Part shown: positions 1 to 11,638 of the stretch, in pieces
Layout of the letters: the number at the start of each line of letters is the position of its first letter
How positions within the stretch are numbered: position 1 is the stretch's first letter
Made by a program: the position numbers and the translations under genes
Origin: Mortierella alpina
Lineage: Eukaryota > Mortierellomycota > Mortierellomycetes > Mortierellales > Mortierellaceae
Length of the DNA stretch: 64,000 bases
Direction of reading: 5' to 3'
NCBI GenBank assembly: GCA_029449245.1
Contig: JANATF010000005.1
Span: forward strand, 1,860,001-1,924,000
The notes under the pieces: generated by a model
Databases searched by the model: none
What the model was told of the DNA's origin: nothing
What the model saw: the letters and a program-made list of their open reading frames with translations, nothing else

Positions 1-1707
1 TTCTGGCGAAGCTGCAGTATCTACATTCGTCAGCCTTGGCAAAGGATCGCTTCGCTCGGATAAAAAGGCGGGAGGCATGGTTGTGTCGGTAGCTGATGGC
101 ACAGGAGAAACAGGCTCGTCCAGAGAAAGTTTAGGCTGGACTGGGGCGACATTGATCGAACGCGGGCGGCGCCCCTTGGGCGGCGAAGTCAGGCGCGAGG
201 ACAGGGCAGATTGTCGTGAGATGGTGCTGTTGTGCGCTGAGAAGGATCTTCGCGGACGATAATGGTCCTCCTCCTGCGCTTCTTCTGGGACTGAAGGCAG
301 CGATGGTGCTGGAGAGTGCGTGCGTCGCGAAGGTGATTTTGGCACGGCGGGGAGGATCTGCTGAATTAATGTCATTGAGCTGATGCCGGACCCTGACCCA
401 GTGCCCGAGGCTGTCCCTGAGGACGACGTCGACAAGTTGATGTCCCGAGCAAGGAATTTCGAGATGTAGGACGCGATAGACTTGTGTCCTGCATCCCAGG
501 ACAGACTACGAGCGTTTTTTCCGTTCGCGGTCCTGATGTGGGGATCTGCTCCATGAGCCAGAAGCAACTTGCATGCCTCGAGCTTGCCCGCGTAGGCCGC
601 CAGCATCAGTGAGGACCAGCCATACTGATCCAGGGTGTTGAGCGACGCGCCATGCTCAATGAGCTCCGCCATGACATCGACGTGGCCTGCATAGGATGCA
701 AGTAGGAGGGCGGACTTGAAGGTGTTGTCCTGCTGGTTGACGTCTGCATGGCCGAGGGCGATGAGCAGGCGGCAGATGGAGACGAAGCCGTTGTATGACG
801 CGATGATGAGCGGGGTGATTGATTCCTGTTGAGGATGGATGGATTGTATGGATGCACAGGTACGTGTCACAAGGCGAAGAGCCGTCAGGGACAGAGAGGA
901 GACCAGAGAGATTAGCGGGACAAGGGGGGGAGTCAAGGGTACAAACATGATACATGATATAATGGTTAGCGCGCTTTTCTATTTCATAACGCAGCACTCG
1001 GTTACTTTTGGCACCATAGAGCTCCGCCTGTTGCGCACTGTGGGGCACCCGGGGGTGGGTCATCTTACCTCGTTGCCCAGCGTGGCGGATGCGCCAGCAT
1101 GCAACAGAAGCTGGACACACTCTGTCGAGCCAGCCGCTGCGGCTTGGTACAGCGCCGACTCGCCCTCGTCATCTGAGCAAGCGACCACCGAGGATGGTCG
1201 CGAAAAAAAGAGGGAGGTTGCAGGAATCAAAAGGCAGATGAGTGATACAATCATTCCTCCTTAAATAACCAGTCTATGCACCGTCCCCCATGCTCGCTTG
1301 AAAGTGACAATCCTCGGACGAGCAGCGTGATCGATTTCCTTGAAGGCAGAGGGTTCTTTACCTTGCATATCAACATCGATCGACGGCAAGGCCAAGAGAT
1401 ATCGAAGCACACGGTGCTTGTTCTCTGTGCCTGCCACCATGAGCATCGTCTTGCCCTCTCTGTCACGTATATTGTTGGGGTCCAGGGAGAGGCTGGTCAG
1501 GACATGGTCCAGGTGCTCAGTGTTCTGGACCAGCACTGCGTGGAAGAGTGACCGCACCACCCCTGCCGCCGAGTAGCGCCGCGTGGAGGGAATAGGGGTG
1601 ATGGTCGCAGCCGTAGTGGTGGTGGAGCTGGATGTCTCCAGGAACGAGGACTCGTCCAGATCTGAGCTGGCACTGTTCTCATGGCCGTGGAAACCGCTGG
1701 TCTCCAT
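1..1707 (-). CDS. Ankyrin-repeat protein, partial (C-terminus off the window)
   Basis: Seen: three minus-strand exons, 1707-1362, 1172-1069 and 825 to the window edge, joined by GT..AG introns that keep the frame. The ATG at 1707 opens a Ser/Thr-rich leader of about 40 residues. At least five ankyrin repeats follow: the first spans the first intron, the short second exon holds one (ESALYQAAAAGSTECVQLLL), and three more lie in the third exon (TPLIIASYNG, SALLLASYAGHVDVMAELIEHGA, SSLMLAAYAGKLEACKLLLAHGA). After that comes a Ser/Pro-rich, probably disordered region that stays open to base 1, so the protein is truncated by the window. Ankyrin repeats are protein-binding scaffolds; no catalytic domain is visible in the part present. 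A SAM or other domain could lie beyond the edge. No specific orthologue recognised. Confidence 0.75.
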
Positions 1708-3565
1708 GAAAGCGGTGACCGCTCTATGGGCGTATGTGCGATTCCCGTTGCGTTTTGGGCGCGTGCGTGTGCGTGTGGAGTATGCGGTTGTCGAGCGGTA
1801 AGCTTTTCTTCAAAGAGACAGCAATATGATGCAGAGGCAGGGCGGGGAGGAGCCGGCTGGGTTGTGTCCAGGAGCGAAGGAAAGTGTGGTTGGTAAGAGA
1901 AAGGGACTCTCGTTTTTTGACCGGTAACAAGAACGTTGAGCAACAACACGCTTGAGGGATAACGAAGGAAAGAATAGAATGTTGGGGTCCCACAGACTGT
2001 CGATGAGGGTACGAGCAAAGGACGACGTAGGAAGACACGATTTGTGAGCCAGGTCGCACCACTGCGAATGCAGGCAACAGCAACAAAGGACAGGAACTGA
2101 GTCGTCAACAACCTAAACAGGATGGGGTGTGTGGATGCAAGGAGGAGCAAGAAAGAGGACAGCAAGAAAAGAGAGAGAGTGTGTGTATGAGAGAGCAAAA
2201 AGGAGTGGAGGACAGCTTTTGTTGTGGGAGAAAAGAAAGAGTGTGAAAACCGCACACCTGCGGGTGCGAGGGAGATCAAGTCCCGATCATTCGCCAACCA
2301 AGCGCATGCGCTACAAGGTCCAAAAGACACACACCTACCGGTGTTCTGTCCATGCCCCTCCCTTCCTCCCTTCCTGTCTGCCTCACTCCCTCTTTCTGTC
2401 GGCTGTGGCACGCTTTTTTAGTTCTCTCGGTCGCTCTCTCTCTCTCTCTCTTGGACCCTTCACCCCCCCTCCTCCTTCCCCATGTACCTCGCTCAGTCAG
2501 AGGGTCCACGATGTATGCTTCTCCTTCTTTGTGTATCTCTTGTGTATGTGTATACACCTATACAGCATGTTGACATGCGCGCACGTATACTTCGCTGCGT
2601 TTGAATACAGACTGTGTTGTCATGCGATTTCCTGTTCCTGAAAATGACTCTTCCTCTGACTCGTCTAACTTGCTCGTGCCCCTCTATTCCCCCCTTGGTT
2701 TGTGTGGCCGAGGTGCCTTTTCGTGCCTTTATCACACTTTACAGAGTACTGCACCGCAACTTGCTGTTGGCTGTCGTCTATTCCAGCATGCGCTGGTTGT
2801 AGACGACCACCACATCCCTAGTTGTGTTGATTCCCTCTGTGGCGACCCCTCTTGGGGGCAAAAAAAAAGCGAGTGTGTGGCAGCATGGGGGTATCGCAAA
2901 ATAGGAGTTAGAAAAGAGACCAAGAGCACTTCTCCTTTACACCACACTTCTTTTTTGTTTTTTTCTCACCTACATGTCCAATGTACACTGCCATCCCAAA
3001 GAGTCGACCACGGGTCGTCGCGCGTCTATTCAAGTCAACGTAAGAGTCGAGCTGTGTCATACTACCTACGTAACCCCATCATGGTCTCCTGTTTGCTCCA
3101 TGTTGTTTATGTTTGCACACTTTGCACCAACAGCCTCTCCTTCTATTTGGTTCGGAGGATAGGGGCATTTTTTTTTTGAGTTTTTCGTGATCCACTGGAT
3201 GGCAAGAACTAGCACTGCACCGCTGGACAGCACTGTACATACTATACATTCTTGGAAATCGCCAGGGTTGTCTATTCTGTCCTTTGATATTGTTATGCAG
3301 CTGCAGCTCACAAGCTACTCATGCGGTCCACGCCAAACACACCTCTGCTGCTTTAACCCAACAGTATGAGCTTTGTCAGATGAAGGGCAGATCGGTCACA
3401 AAACATGGCCAATGTCATTTACATAAGCCAGAGACCATGGAACACAACGCAACACACAGCGACTTTTTTTATTTTAAGACCAGCACGGTGGGCTGTGAAG
3501 GGCGATCGGGGGAGGCGGAGGGGCCAAAGAGGCAGAGAGGCACAGCACTATGTAATCCGTCCCTG
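1708..3565. other. Intergenic region between ankyrin gene start and MCMBP stop
   Basis: About 1.86 kb. The part next to the ankyrin start (about 1900-2570) is full of CT/GA-rich tracts, including a pure CT run near 2433-2450, as in the leaders of other genes here. The rest has no long frame with a recognisable motif. Open frames here are low-complexity and I do not call them genes. Confidence 0.5.
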
Positions 3566-6283
3566 CTACTGCTTCTCTCTGGACTTTATCAACGCTGACA
3601 ATGACACCGCGTGCTCCCAGCTTTGTTTAGAGAGCACCTGCTCGCCGCGACTCAGGGCCACCAGTCTAGCGTAGTGCATGTAATGAATTTAGCAACCGAA
3701 AATGTCAATAATTAGGGGACATACAAGCGCATCTGCTAGAGGACGGATCATTCCTACATACCTCGCAAGCGAAATCTTGAATGCAAGTTCGTTGGGCGTT
3801 GTCAACATGGTTCCTGCAGCTGTTGCAGCTCTACGCTGCTCCATAAACTCTGTCTCGATTTCCTGTTTGGGCCATTTTAAATGAAAACAAGGGAAAAAAT
3901 GCGCGGGAAAACGGACAAAGGCGGGAAGGAAAAAAAAGAGATATTAGTTGGGCTGTGACGAGGGGTAACTAACGGCACAAAAGTAAAAAAACATCATCCT
4001 AAGCTAACCAGAGGTCATGCGTTTGAATCGGTCCTTTTCATTACCTTGGCCATCTCTTCAGAGAGAGTGTAATCCGCCAAGCGGGAAACACTGATATATT
4101 TCCGGAACGATTTGAGTTGTGTCTCAGTTGGCGGCTGTACCGTTCCCAATGGCTCGGGCCGCAGTGTGATCGCACAGTCAACCTAAATTCATGTGGTAAG
4201 AACTCCTGTCAATAAACCGCTGCATTCTTCCCGCCAAAACCGAACATGGTAAGCAAAGTGGGAGAGATCCAACTCACAGGAACCAATGAGTTTCCAAGCG
4301 ACACAATAAGCAATGATATATCCGTCTGGAAGTCGAGGTTGTTGTACGGGAAGACGTAGCTGAGAGTCTGGTACAGACTAATATCCGAGATAGCCTTTAA
4401 GTTCTTGATGCCTATTTACATTGGGCGTGGAGGGTTAGGTACTGTTGTTCCATAACACTAGTTCATGCACTATCTGAGCGGGAGAATATGCGAGCGGCTT
4501 ACCTTTGTCCACAAGTGTACCTTCCTCCATAACCGTCTCGTCGAGGAGTAGGGTCGTTCCGCGAGTGACCTGAAGAATCCCAGATGAAAGCTGTTCCTCG
4601 CCGCGTGGGAAGAAAAAGTTGTTGTTCAAGGTGTTAAGCGTCATAGGGACGACGTGGAACTTTGGCAGGACGCTCTGCAAAACCCTAGCGAGGCTTTGAG
4701 GAACTACAGCGTTGGCTGACGTATCTCTTAGGTTCAAGCTGAGCTTCCCAAGGACTGTGCCGCTAGGTCTCGAGTAACTATACAAGAGGCAGAAACGTGT
4801 TAATGCCTGAATGGTCCTGATGGATGCTGAGGCCGATAGTTGGAACAAAACTTACACTCGAGACATGAACTGAAGCAGCACAATTTCTGCTGCAAGTAGA
4901 TCGCCATGGACAGCCGGTGCAATGTACTGGATTAACTCCTTGCGGATAGCCTCTGCATCCTTGGCGTTGAGTTCGAGATCACTAACGCCGGGTCGTCCAT
5001 CCAGTTTTAACTCGGGATGACCATGGTCTTCCACCTTGCGCATAAGGATAGCGTGCACGGTTGGGATGTGTGGAGTATTGGCCGATTCTTCATGAAACTC
5101 GAACGAGTCGCCACTCAGCAGCCTAGAAGGAATCATATGTTGGATGTCAGCAAGCAGCCGATGTATATGCTATTTCCATTTCCAGCACAAGTTCCAGCAT
5201 CAATCTCGTACACTCTGTCGTTAGCTCCCAAAACGCCGATGACATCGACTGTGTCAGTGACTCCAATGGAAATATCTGAGGAGTGAGTTTTGACGACGGC
5301 TGCAAAATGGGTATCCCCTGGGAAAGGATAGCGCTCCGGAATGACCTGGGGTGCTTTAACATCATCCACAGACAATCCTATCATCATAGAGGGGGTGAGT
5401 GAGCCGTTTGTGCGCGGTGAAGAGCGTGAATACTATTTCTCGAGTGATCTCGCCTTCACATTACCTTGAAGCGCTGAAGCCAAGCCATTTCCCGCTGCCC
5501 GTTCATACTCCTTCACCCAATTTGTCTCTCCTGGCACAGAAATGCAGTAGTAGCTGCTTCTGAGGTCCATAATATCCTGGCTACGATCAGAGCCAAACTC
5601 CTGCCATGCAAAGAGCGGGATTAGCAATGTTGAATCTTGAGCAGGTGGTGCAGTAACCTTGGGCGATATGACAACATCAACCCTACCAGGCTTTCCTCTG
5701 GTCCATCTGAATATCTATGGCAAACCAACTTCTATAAAGGTCCGTCAGTATTCAGGACGGCATTTCGAAGCCCACTGGTGATCTGTTGTATGCAAATGGT
5801 TGCACTTACTTCCTCGCCGTTGGGATGAGAAATAGTGGTCGAAGCCAGCAGAGCTACTTCCTGCGAGAGCTCAGTGTCCTGAACCATGCACCTAAAGCGT
5901 ACAAGTGCATTTTTGGGGAGAGTCCTGATCGAATCGGCATCAAGCATAGGAATCTAGCACAAAAGGTTTTTGAAATCACGATTGTTGTTGTCAAAGGCCA
6001 TGGTCAAGAACTGGGGAGTGGCTGGTGCTCCATGACGAAGAAAATACCTCCTGGAGCTTTTCACGAGTGTCGAAGAGGCTCTGGAAGTGCTCAGGGACGC
6101 CAAACTCATTCTTCTCGTTTGGTTGAGCAAGTTTCCAGTTTTTGTCTACGTAGAGTAAGGTCGCCGAGAAGTGTCAATGTCAGAGCTGAGCACGCCTGGG
6201 CGATGCGGCATTCTTCTTGGAATGTGTTGATCCCTACTGAACAAGTCCTGGATTGTCTCCAAAGGGCGTTCAATGACTGACAT
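3566..6283 (-). CDS. MCMBP: Mini-chromosome maintenance complex-binding protein (MCMBP)
   Basis: Family role: MCMBP binds MCM3-7 in the nucleus and supports MCM dynamics, pre-RC disassembly and cohesion. Seen: ATG at 6283 (MSVIERPLETIQDLF), then about ten exons whose translations follow the family order. Landmarks are ALVRFRCMVQDTELSQE (about 5890), the block SYYCISVPGETNWVKEYER (about 5540), YPFPGDTHFAAVVK then DVIGVLGAN (about 5310-5220), HGDLLAAEIVLLQFMSR (about 4890), GKLSLNLRDTSANAV (about 4740), GTTLLLDETVMEEGTL (about 4540), and the C-terminal ARLVALSRGEQVLSKQSWEHA that ends at TAG 3566. I fixed the end by joining exons at about 4180-4040, 3870-3770 and 3665-3566. The first intron, just after QDLF, is the least certain. 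No mutation obvious. It is missing from budding yeast but present in many other fungi. Confidence 0.88.
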
Positions 6284-6296
6284 GGCGAAGTGGGGA

Positions 6297-6327
6297 GGTG
6301 TAGGGGTGTAGGGGTGTAGGGGTGTAA
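6297..6327. repeat. Short tandem repeat, 8-bp unit (GGTGTAGG)
   Basis: Three to four copies of GGTGTAGG directly upstream of the MCMBP start codon. On the coding strand they read TACACCCC and would lie in the 5' leader or core promoter. The ACACCC core resembles Rap1 or telomere-type sites, but that is only a resemblance. Confidence 0.7.
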
Positions 6328-6629
6328 ACGAAAAGAAAAATTCTGCAAGGGTCCCTCGCTCAGGTAAATCAAGTGTTCGCACGTTCTGTTTTTTTTGGGC
6401 TCCAGCCCGAAGGCCGTTTACTATGGGCGGACGACCAGAGAAATAAGGCTGGAGAGGAGATCAGCCAGGTCCCGCGAATCAACCAAATGTAATACGTCTT
6501 GCACTTGAACCTACGCCCCTGGAGAAGACTTGCGAAGATCGCGTTTGCACTTGTCGACAGATCGTTTGGCTCCTCTCTAGGATGAGTGTCATCCTCGAGT
6601 TTATCAATTTATTTGCTGCTTCGCCTGAC

Positions 6630-8602
6630 CTAAAACGTTTTCGTGTGGACAACACTAGGTCCAGCCTCGTTGTAGTCGACCTTGTTGATATAGTTGCGAG
6701 GATCAGGGAAAATGAGCTACAGACATGGCAACACCCATATAAAAAAAAAGGAAGAGTCGTTAGAATAACATTGACAGTCTTGCTTATGCAATCCTGACGA
6801 GTGTTCCACAAGAGTTGCCACGTTGTACCTTTGCAACGATTTCTGATCCAAGAAATCCCGCATGGACAGTAGAGTCCTTCAGGGCAGGGAAGTACTCCGG
6901 CATTTTCAAAAACTTGACGTCTCGTCCCTGGCAGTCTCCGAAATTTTCAGAGATGCTCATAGACTCTTCAACTGCACTCTGAATTCGGCCTTGGAGACCT
7001 ATCAGGACGCAAGAGAGGAAGTTTAGCAATCGACATCGCAGATACAACAATTGAGCAACGTCTCGGAGCTCACTCGTCAATCACTTGTACTCACCTTTGA
7101 TCTGGCAACATCCTCCTGTAAGGATCATGGTGTCCCATAATGACTGTCGCTTGTCCGCCTTGCAGTTGAGCTGAGCGGCGTTGATCGCCTCAACAATGTT
7201 CAAGACACGCTTCCCTACGAGATCCGAGTTGAAGAGTGGCTCCGCTAGCTTGTAGCGTGCGGACCCGACAGTGAACTATATGGGAAAGCAGCGGACAATT
7301 TAACAAAAATTCAACCCCACACCGGCATATCACAACTCGGCTGTTTGATTTTTGCATCCATACCTTTTTGCCATTGTATTCTGCCTGAGCTCTGTTCTTG
7401 CTCTCCTTCTCATCTTTGCCAAGTACATGGCAAACATCCGACTCCTTCAAATGTCTTGCGAAATCCAAGTCCAGAGGCGCACCGTACTCGCGAACGAGTT
7501 GAGCATCGGCCTTCAGGAGCTCTAAAAAGTATGTGTCAATGTCGGATCCAGCCAGAGGGATGGTTTGGATAGCATTGTGTTGAATTTGAGTGTCCAGGAT
7601 GGGAGTGATCTCTGTGAGATAAAAAAGAGTACGATTTAGCTTGAGTCCCTGAGTAATATCTGTTTTCATGTCATTAAGAAGCTGTACGACATACGCGTGC
7701 TGTTATGACCAATGTCAATGACAAGTCCTGTAAGTGTCGCACAACCGTAAATGGTCATCAAAGGCTCCTCTGCAAGATAGAGACCTGGGACATTAAAGTT
7801 CTCAAAGAAGATCTGTGTGATCCGCTCGTGCTCCTCTTTGGTCCAAGCTGTTGGGACGACCATCAAGACTGGTGAGGCATTCCTCGATCGCTTAATCCCC
7901 AGCTCCTTGAACAGCACATGCCGCCTGTTGTTGTTGAAACGGATGAAAAAACAGATTAGACTTGACAGGTCGGGTCCATTGTTCGAGGTCGATAGTGGAA
8001 ATGAGGCAGCAAAGCAACAAGGACTTACCAGAGTGCCTCCATAGCGCCCCAGTCTTTTACAACACCATCCTGGATTGGTGTGGAAACCGAGAGCTCGCTC
8101 TCAGGGTACTGCTGCATGGCTTCCGTCAGTGCACTTCCACTGTAATACGTCGTCTGCGGCTTATTGCTATCCTGCTCCTTGTCTTGCTCCTGAGCTTGGT
8201 CCTGGTCCTGGTCCTGATTCTGGTCTTGGTTCTGGTCTTGATTAGCTTCATTCGTCTCATCCTCCTGCTCAGTCTTTTCGACAGCGGCGGCTGCATCTGC
8301 CTCTTCCTTGTCTGCCGCTTGTGCGGTTGTGGTTGCAGGGGTTGCGTCTTCCGCATCTATCATGTCAGAGACTTCAGGAACGACAGTTCTCACGCCCACG
8401 AGAGAACGTATCAACTTTGCAAGGGGAGACAAGGCTACGATTAGCTTCACATGCAACAAGGATGTACATTATAAATGCCTGCTGGGCTTAAAAGTCTTCT
8501 CACCACACTTGGGGTATTATTTGTGTCGACAACATTGATGCCAGCCTTAGTACTCCAGGATCCCGAATGGAGGACAACAAAATTTTCTTCGCGGAGCGCC
8601 AT
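6630..8602 (-). CDS. arp9: Actin-related protein, ARP9-like (SWI/SNF-RSC type remodeller subunit)
   Basis: Family role: Arp9 is a nuclear actin-related protein that, with Arp7 or Arp42, binds the HSA region of SWI/SNF and RSC ATPases. Seen: ATG at 8602 gives MALREENFVVLHSGSWSTKAG, the N-terminal form typical of fungal Arp9, with the phosphate-loop residues degenerate compared with actin. Several exons follow. HVLFKELGIKRSRNASPVLMVVPTAW and LYLAEEPLMTIYGCATLTGLVIDIGHNSTR (about 7915-7690) match the central actin fold. The block KMPEYFPALKDSTVHAGFLGSEIVAKV (about 6910-6820) and the last exon, 6716-6630 (FPDPRNYINKVDYNEAGPSVVH), match the family C-terminus. A long acidic, Asp-Gln-repeat insertion lies at about 8185-8360. 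The assignment to Arp9 rather than another nuclear ARP rests on the two termini. Confidence 0.82.
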
Positions 8603-9180
8603 GGTGTGCTGCCAGGTTGAATGGGAGAGTCGTGGAGACAAAAAAGAACTGGTGCAATGACCAGGACGGCAAAACGCGATGAAAAATAGCAGATCATCGG
8701 CACAACAAAATCACGTGATATGCTCCAGGATGCAGCAACAGTACGCGTTCTGCCTCTCCAGCTTGCGAGTTCTGCATTTGACAGCTACGAAAGAGGCAGC
8801 AGCAGCAGCAGACATATGGTAGAAGAGAGGTAGAGAGCGGGCAGCATGTGCTTGTGAGTCGCGGTACAAAAGTGTTGGCGTTCTCCAAGGCGACTCGAGT
8901 TTCGTGACGTGCATTGATATGCTTCGAAAGGGGCTAAATCTACTTTTTGTAGAACGACAAAAACCTCATCACTCTCCACATCCAATCGCATCCCCCCCCT
9001 TCCTGCAACCCACAAACACCCTATCTTTGTACACAGCATGGTAATATAGACGCAATGAACAGGGGTGGTGCTTCTATCTATGACATGAGCCAACTTAACG
9101 CACGCTCACTACCCTATTCATTGCAATTGAAAATCTAGGCCTCTACAGACCGACAGAACCTGTTGTCGGATGCACAACCC
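8603..9180. promoter_or_regulatory. Divergent intergenic region between ARP9-like and TVP23 genes
   Basis: About 580 bp separate two head-to-head start codons, so both promoters must lie here. It has a small GCA-trinucleotide run near 8797-8811 and a C-rich run near 8991-9000. I see no convincing TATA box and no gene. Confidence 0.45.
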
Positions 9181-10268
9181 ATGGGCACCACCAACAACAC
9201 CCTCGAGCCAGATCTCGAAGCTGGTAGCCAGCCTTCCATCCTCAAGCAGTCGAGGTATGATTGCTGGCAGCTTAAGCATCATCGCACATGCACACAGTTC
9301 TAGGAGTAAACTCGGGGAGTTCTGAAAAACGCCAAGCCAAAGCAGAAGTCGCCATGGATGCCACTGTGGCATCAACACTTTATGGACTCTAATGCCGCGG
9401 ATGGTTCACGCTTCACGCTTGAAAGATCGCGGTCTCGACACTAGTAAGAAATCAGGAACTTCAGGAACTTTTAGCAACGACATGTCACGCACAAGCTCAC
9501 CTGCTCTGCATTTACCTGAGTGTTAACAGGACTTGGCGAGCGCGGTGCCAGGAAGTGTGGTAGTCGTGAGCTCGTGCTAACGTCGATTTGTGTCTTTTGT
9601 TTCCCTCTATCGACTAGCCATCCCGTTTGCCTTATTTTCCACTTTCTCTTCCGCGTTGGTGCAATCTGCACCTACTTTTTCGGAACGTGGTTCACAGACA
9701 ACTTTGTGTTGATCTTTGTCCTTTGCGTGCTGATGCTGGTCTTTGACTTTTGGACAGTCAAAAACGTTTCTGGGCGACTTTTGGTTGGTCTTCGATGGTG
9801 GAGCGAGAATAAGGAGGATGGCACGACCACCTGGCTCTTTGAGTCTCGCGATGTGAGTCTCCATGGCTGCAGCAGCCTGGAAAATTGAAGATATGGTAGT
9901 GGTTACGATGTTGAGTTTGGATTTTGGATTAACATGAATACCCCCCTCTTGATCTGTAGCCAAGCCGGCCTCTCAACCCAGTGGATTCGCGACTCTTCTG
10001 GACTGGGCTCTACGTGGCGCCAGCCGTATGGGTCGTTTTCGGGATTCTCTGCATCCTCACTTTCAAGCTGAAGTGGCTTCTCATTGTCGCGGTCGCCCTG
10101 GCGTTGAACTTTGCCAACGTGATTGGATATACTCAATGCGACAAGGACGCAAAGCAAAAGTGGGCGAGTGGCTTCGCGTCGAACATGTTAGGTGGCTCTG
10201 GCGCTGGAGGTCTGATGGGCGGACTGATGAGTCGAGGCATAACACGCATGGCCGGATCCATGTTCTGA
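9181..10268 (+). CDS. TVP23: Golgi membrane protein TVP23 homologue
   Basis: Family role: TVP23/FAM18 proteins are four-pass membrane proteins of late Golgi vesicles that act in endosome-Golgi traffic with YIP4/YIP5 partners. Seen: three exons, 9181-9254, 9618-9852 and 9960-10268, give 205 residues with perfect phase. Family motifs are HPVCLIFHFLFRVGAICTYF, DFWTVKNVSGRLLVGLRWWS, TTWLFESRD, RLFWTGLYVAPAVWVVFGIL and NVIGYTQCDKDAK. Four hydrophobic segments are visible. The C-terminus is Gly/Met-rich, as in relatives. The first intron (363 nt) is long compared with most introns nearby. The start gives the acidic leader MGTTNNTLEPDLEAG. Strong family call. Confidence 0.93.
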
Positions 10269-11638
10269 AAGGACTCTTACGCGAGAACGCAGGATGGACT
10301 GTGCGATGTAGATCTCTACCAAAATACGATACCTGGAGGCGTGAGAATACATATGAGAGAAGGAAAACTTGCAATGCTCTGCTCACACAAGTGCGAGATG
10401 TGTAAAGGAATTTACATTCCTCGTAAGCGACGCTCACCATTCCTCCCCTCCTTCCGCTAAGTGCACCACCAACAAATCTTGCATTCGCCTCTTGCACCAG
10501 AACGTTCAAAAGCAACCGTCAGACCTCTGTCTCTCGTCTGTCCACTGTCGCGCACAATCACTGTAAGACCTTAATATTCTATTTCTATGGCCACGTTTAC
10601 TACCGCGGTGCTACGCCATTGATCATCGGAACTCGTCACCATGTGAGCATCATACGGATATGATCACACTCACGCCTCCCTTTCTTCACACTCACACCTC
10701 CAGCGAAGGCAGCCTTCTTCCTGGCTTTTGAATCAAGCCAGGGTGTCTACTTATGCTGTCGCTACTGTACAACAAAGGCCTCGTGTTACACGCTGCACAC
10801 TGTCTTATGATGCGCTTAGCCTTTTATGAACCGATTCGCTGCAGAACGATACCTCAATATTATTGAGGATACCTAGGACTACACATATCCTGTATTCATA
10901 AAGATCAAAAGTGCTCGACCTGTAGACAGAACAAGGCGGAAATGGTGACATTTCCTAGAGACAAGCAATATAACCTGCCCCAAGCGACCGGACAGCTCCA
11001 CCGCCAGGGCGCTAACATCGACAGGATCTTCAATTCAGATCCAACATGATACAGTATAAAGCAAGGTTCGAACTTTGCCAAACAACGAAGGCCAGAGCTC
11101 CAATCCTACTCTGTCTTAGACGGCGATTGCAGGTTGGTCTACAGATTACAAATCCTCCGTGAGGCTGTTAGGGGATTGTTGGACGCAGACCAAACCATGT
11201 CGTGCAAGGTAAAGATTCCTCTATGTGGTCGCATGGTTTGTTTTGTGATCGAGTGAAGTCTAGAGCCAACTGTGCGCTTCGATCCATCGCCTCCAAAGTT
11301 GGGAGAAAGTGCTCCGTGCATACAAGACTTACTCGTATCCTTGGAAAAAAATAAACAATCCCGCAAGAATATCGCTCTATTTGTTGCCTGGCGCAATTGC
11401 GATCGAACCGCTCGATCTTGCCGGCCGAAAATTTTCCTTTCCTCTTGCCGCTGTTTACGAGATGCATAAAAGAGTCGCATTTCTCGCCAGCAGCGCTCAC
11501 CATTCCTCCCTCCTTTCGCTACATCGCACAACAAACAAACGTTGCATTCGTCACTTGCACCAGCACATTCAAAAGCAACCATCCCTGTCGCACGCAATCA
11601 CACGGACAACGTTACGACCGCCCATAACCTATTCAGCT
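10269..11638. other. Intergenic region TVP23 to aldo/keto reductase
   Basis: About 1.37 kb. It holds the duplicated leader (own entry), a 17-bp palindrome at 10852-10868 (CCTCAATA-T-TATTGAGG), and the true leader of the reductase after about 11460. A TATA-like TATAAAG lies near 11053. No other gene supported. Confidence 0.5.
10402..10605 (+). pseudogene. Degraded duplicate of the aldo/keto reductase 5' region
   Basis: Seen: this stretch aligns by eye with 11468-11660, the leader and start of the downstream aldo/keto reductase. Shared blocks include CGCTCACCATTCCTCC, TCTTGCACCAG/ACTTGCACCAG, TTCAAAAGCAACC and TGTCGCGCACAATCAC against TGTCGCACGCAATCAC. Both copies then reach an ATG followed by a Thr/Ser-rich start (MATFTT against MTTSTS). 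After a few codons the upstream copy diverges and no reductase domain follows. It is best read as the remnant of a tandem duplication: a promoter, leader and first codons without a gene body. Confidence 0.6.

Noticed and set aside
839-1264. Plus-strand frame of 141 codons
   Set aside because: It runs antisense to the introns and second exon of the ankyrin gene, which has clear ankyrin repeats on the other strand.
4008-4032. Possible tRNA T-arm-like sequence (GGTCATGCGTTTGAATCGG)
   Set aside because: No acceptor stem, D-arm or anticodon arm could be fitted, and it falls within an MCMBP intron next to an exon.
10852-10868. 17-bp palindrome CCTCAATA-T-TATTGAGG
   Set aside because: It is isolated, short and AT-rich; too little to call a regulatory site or terminator.
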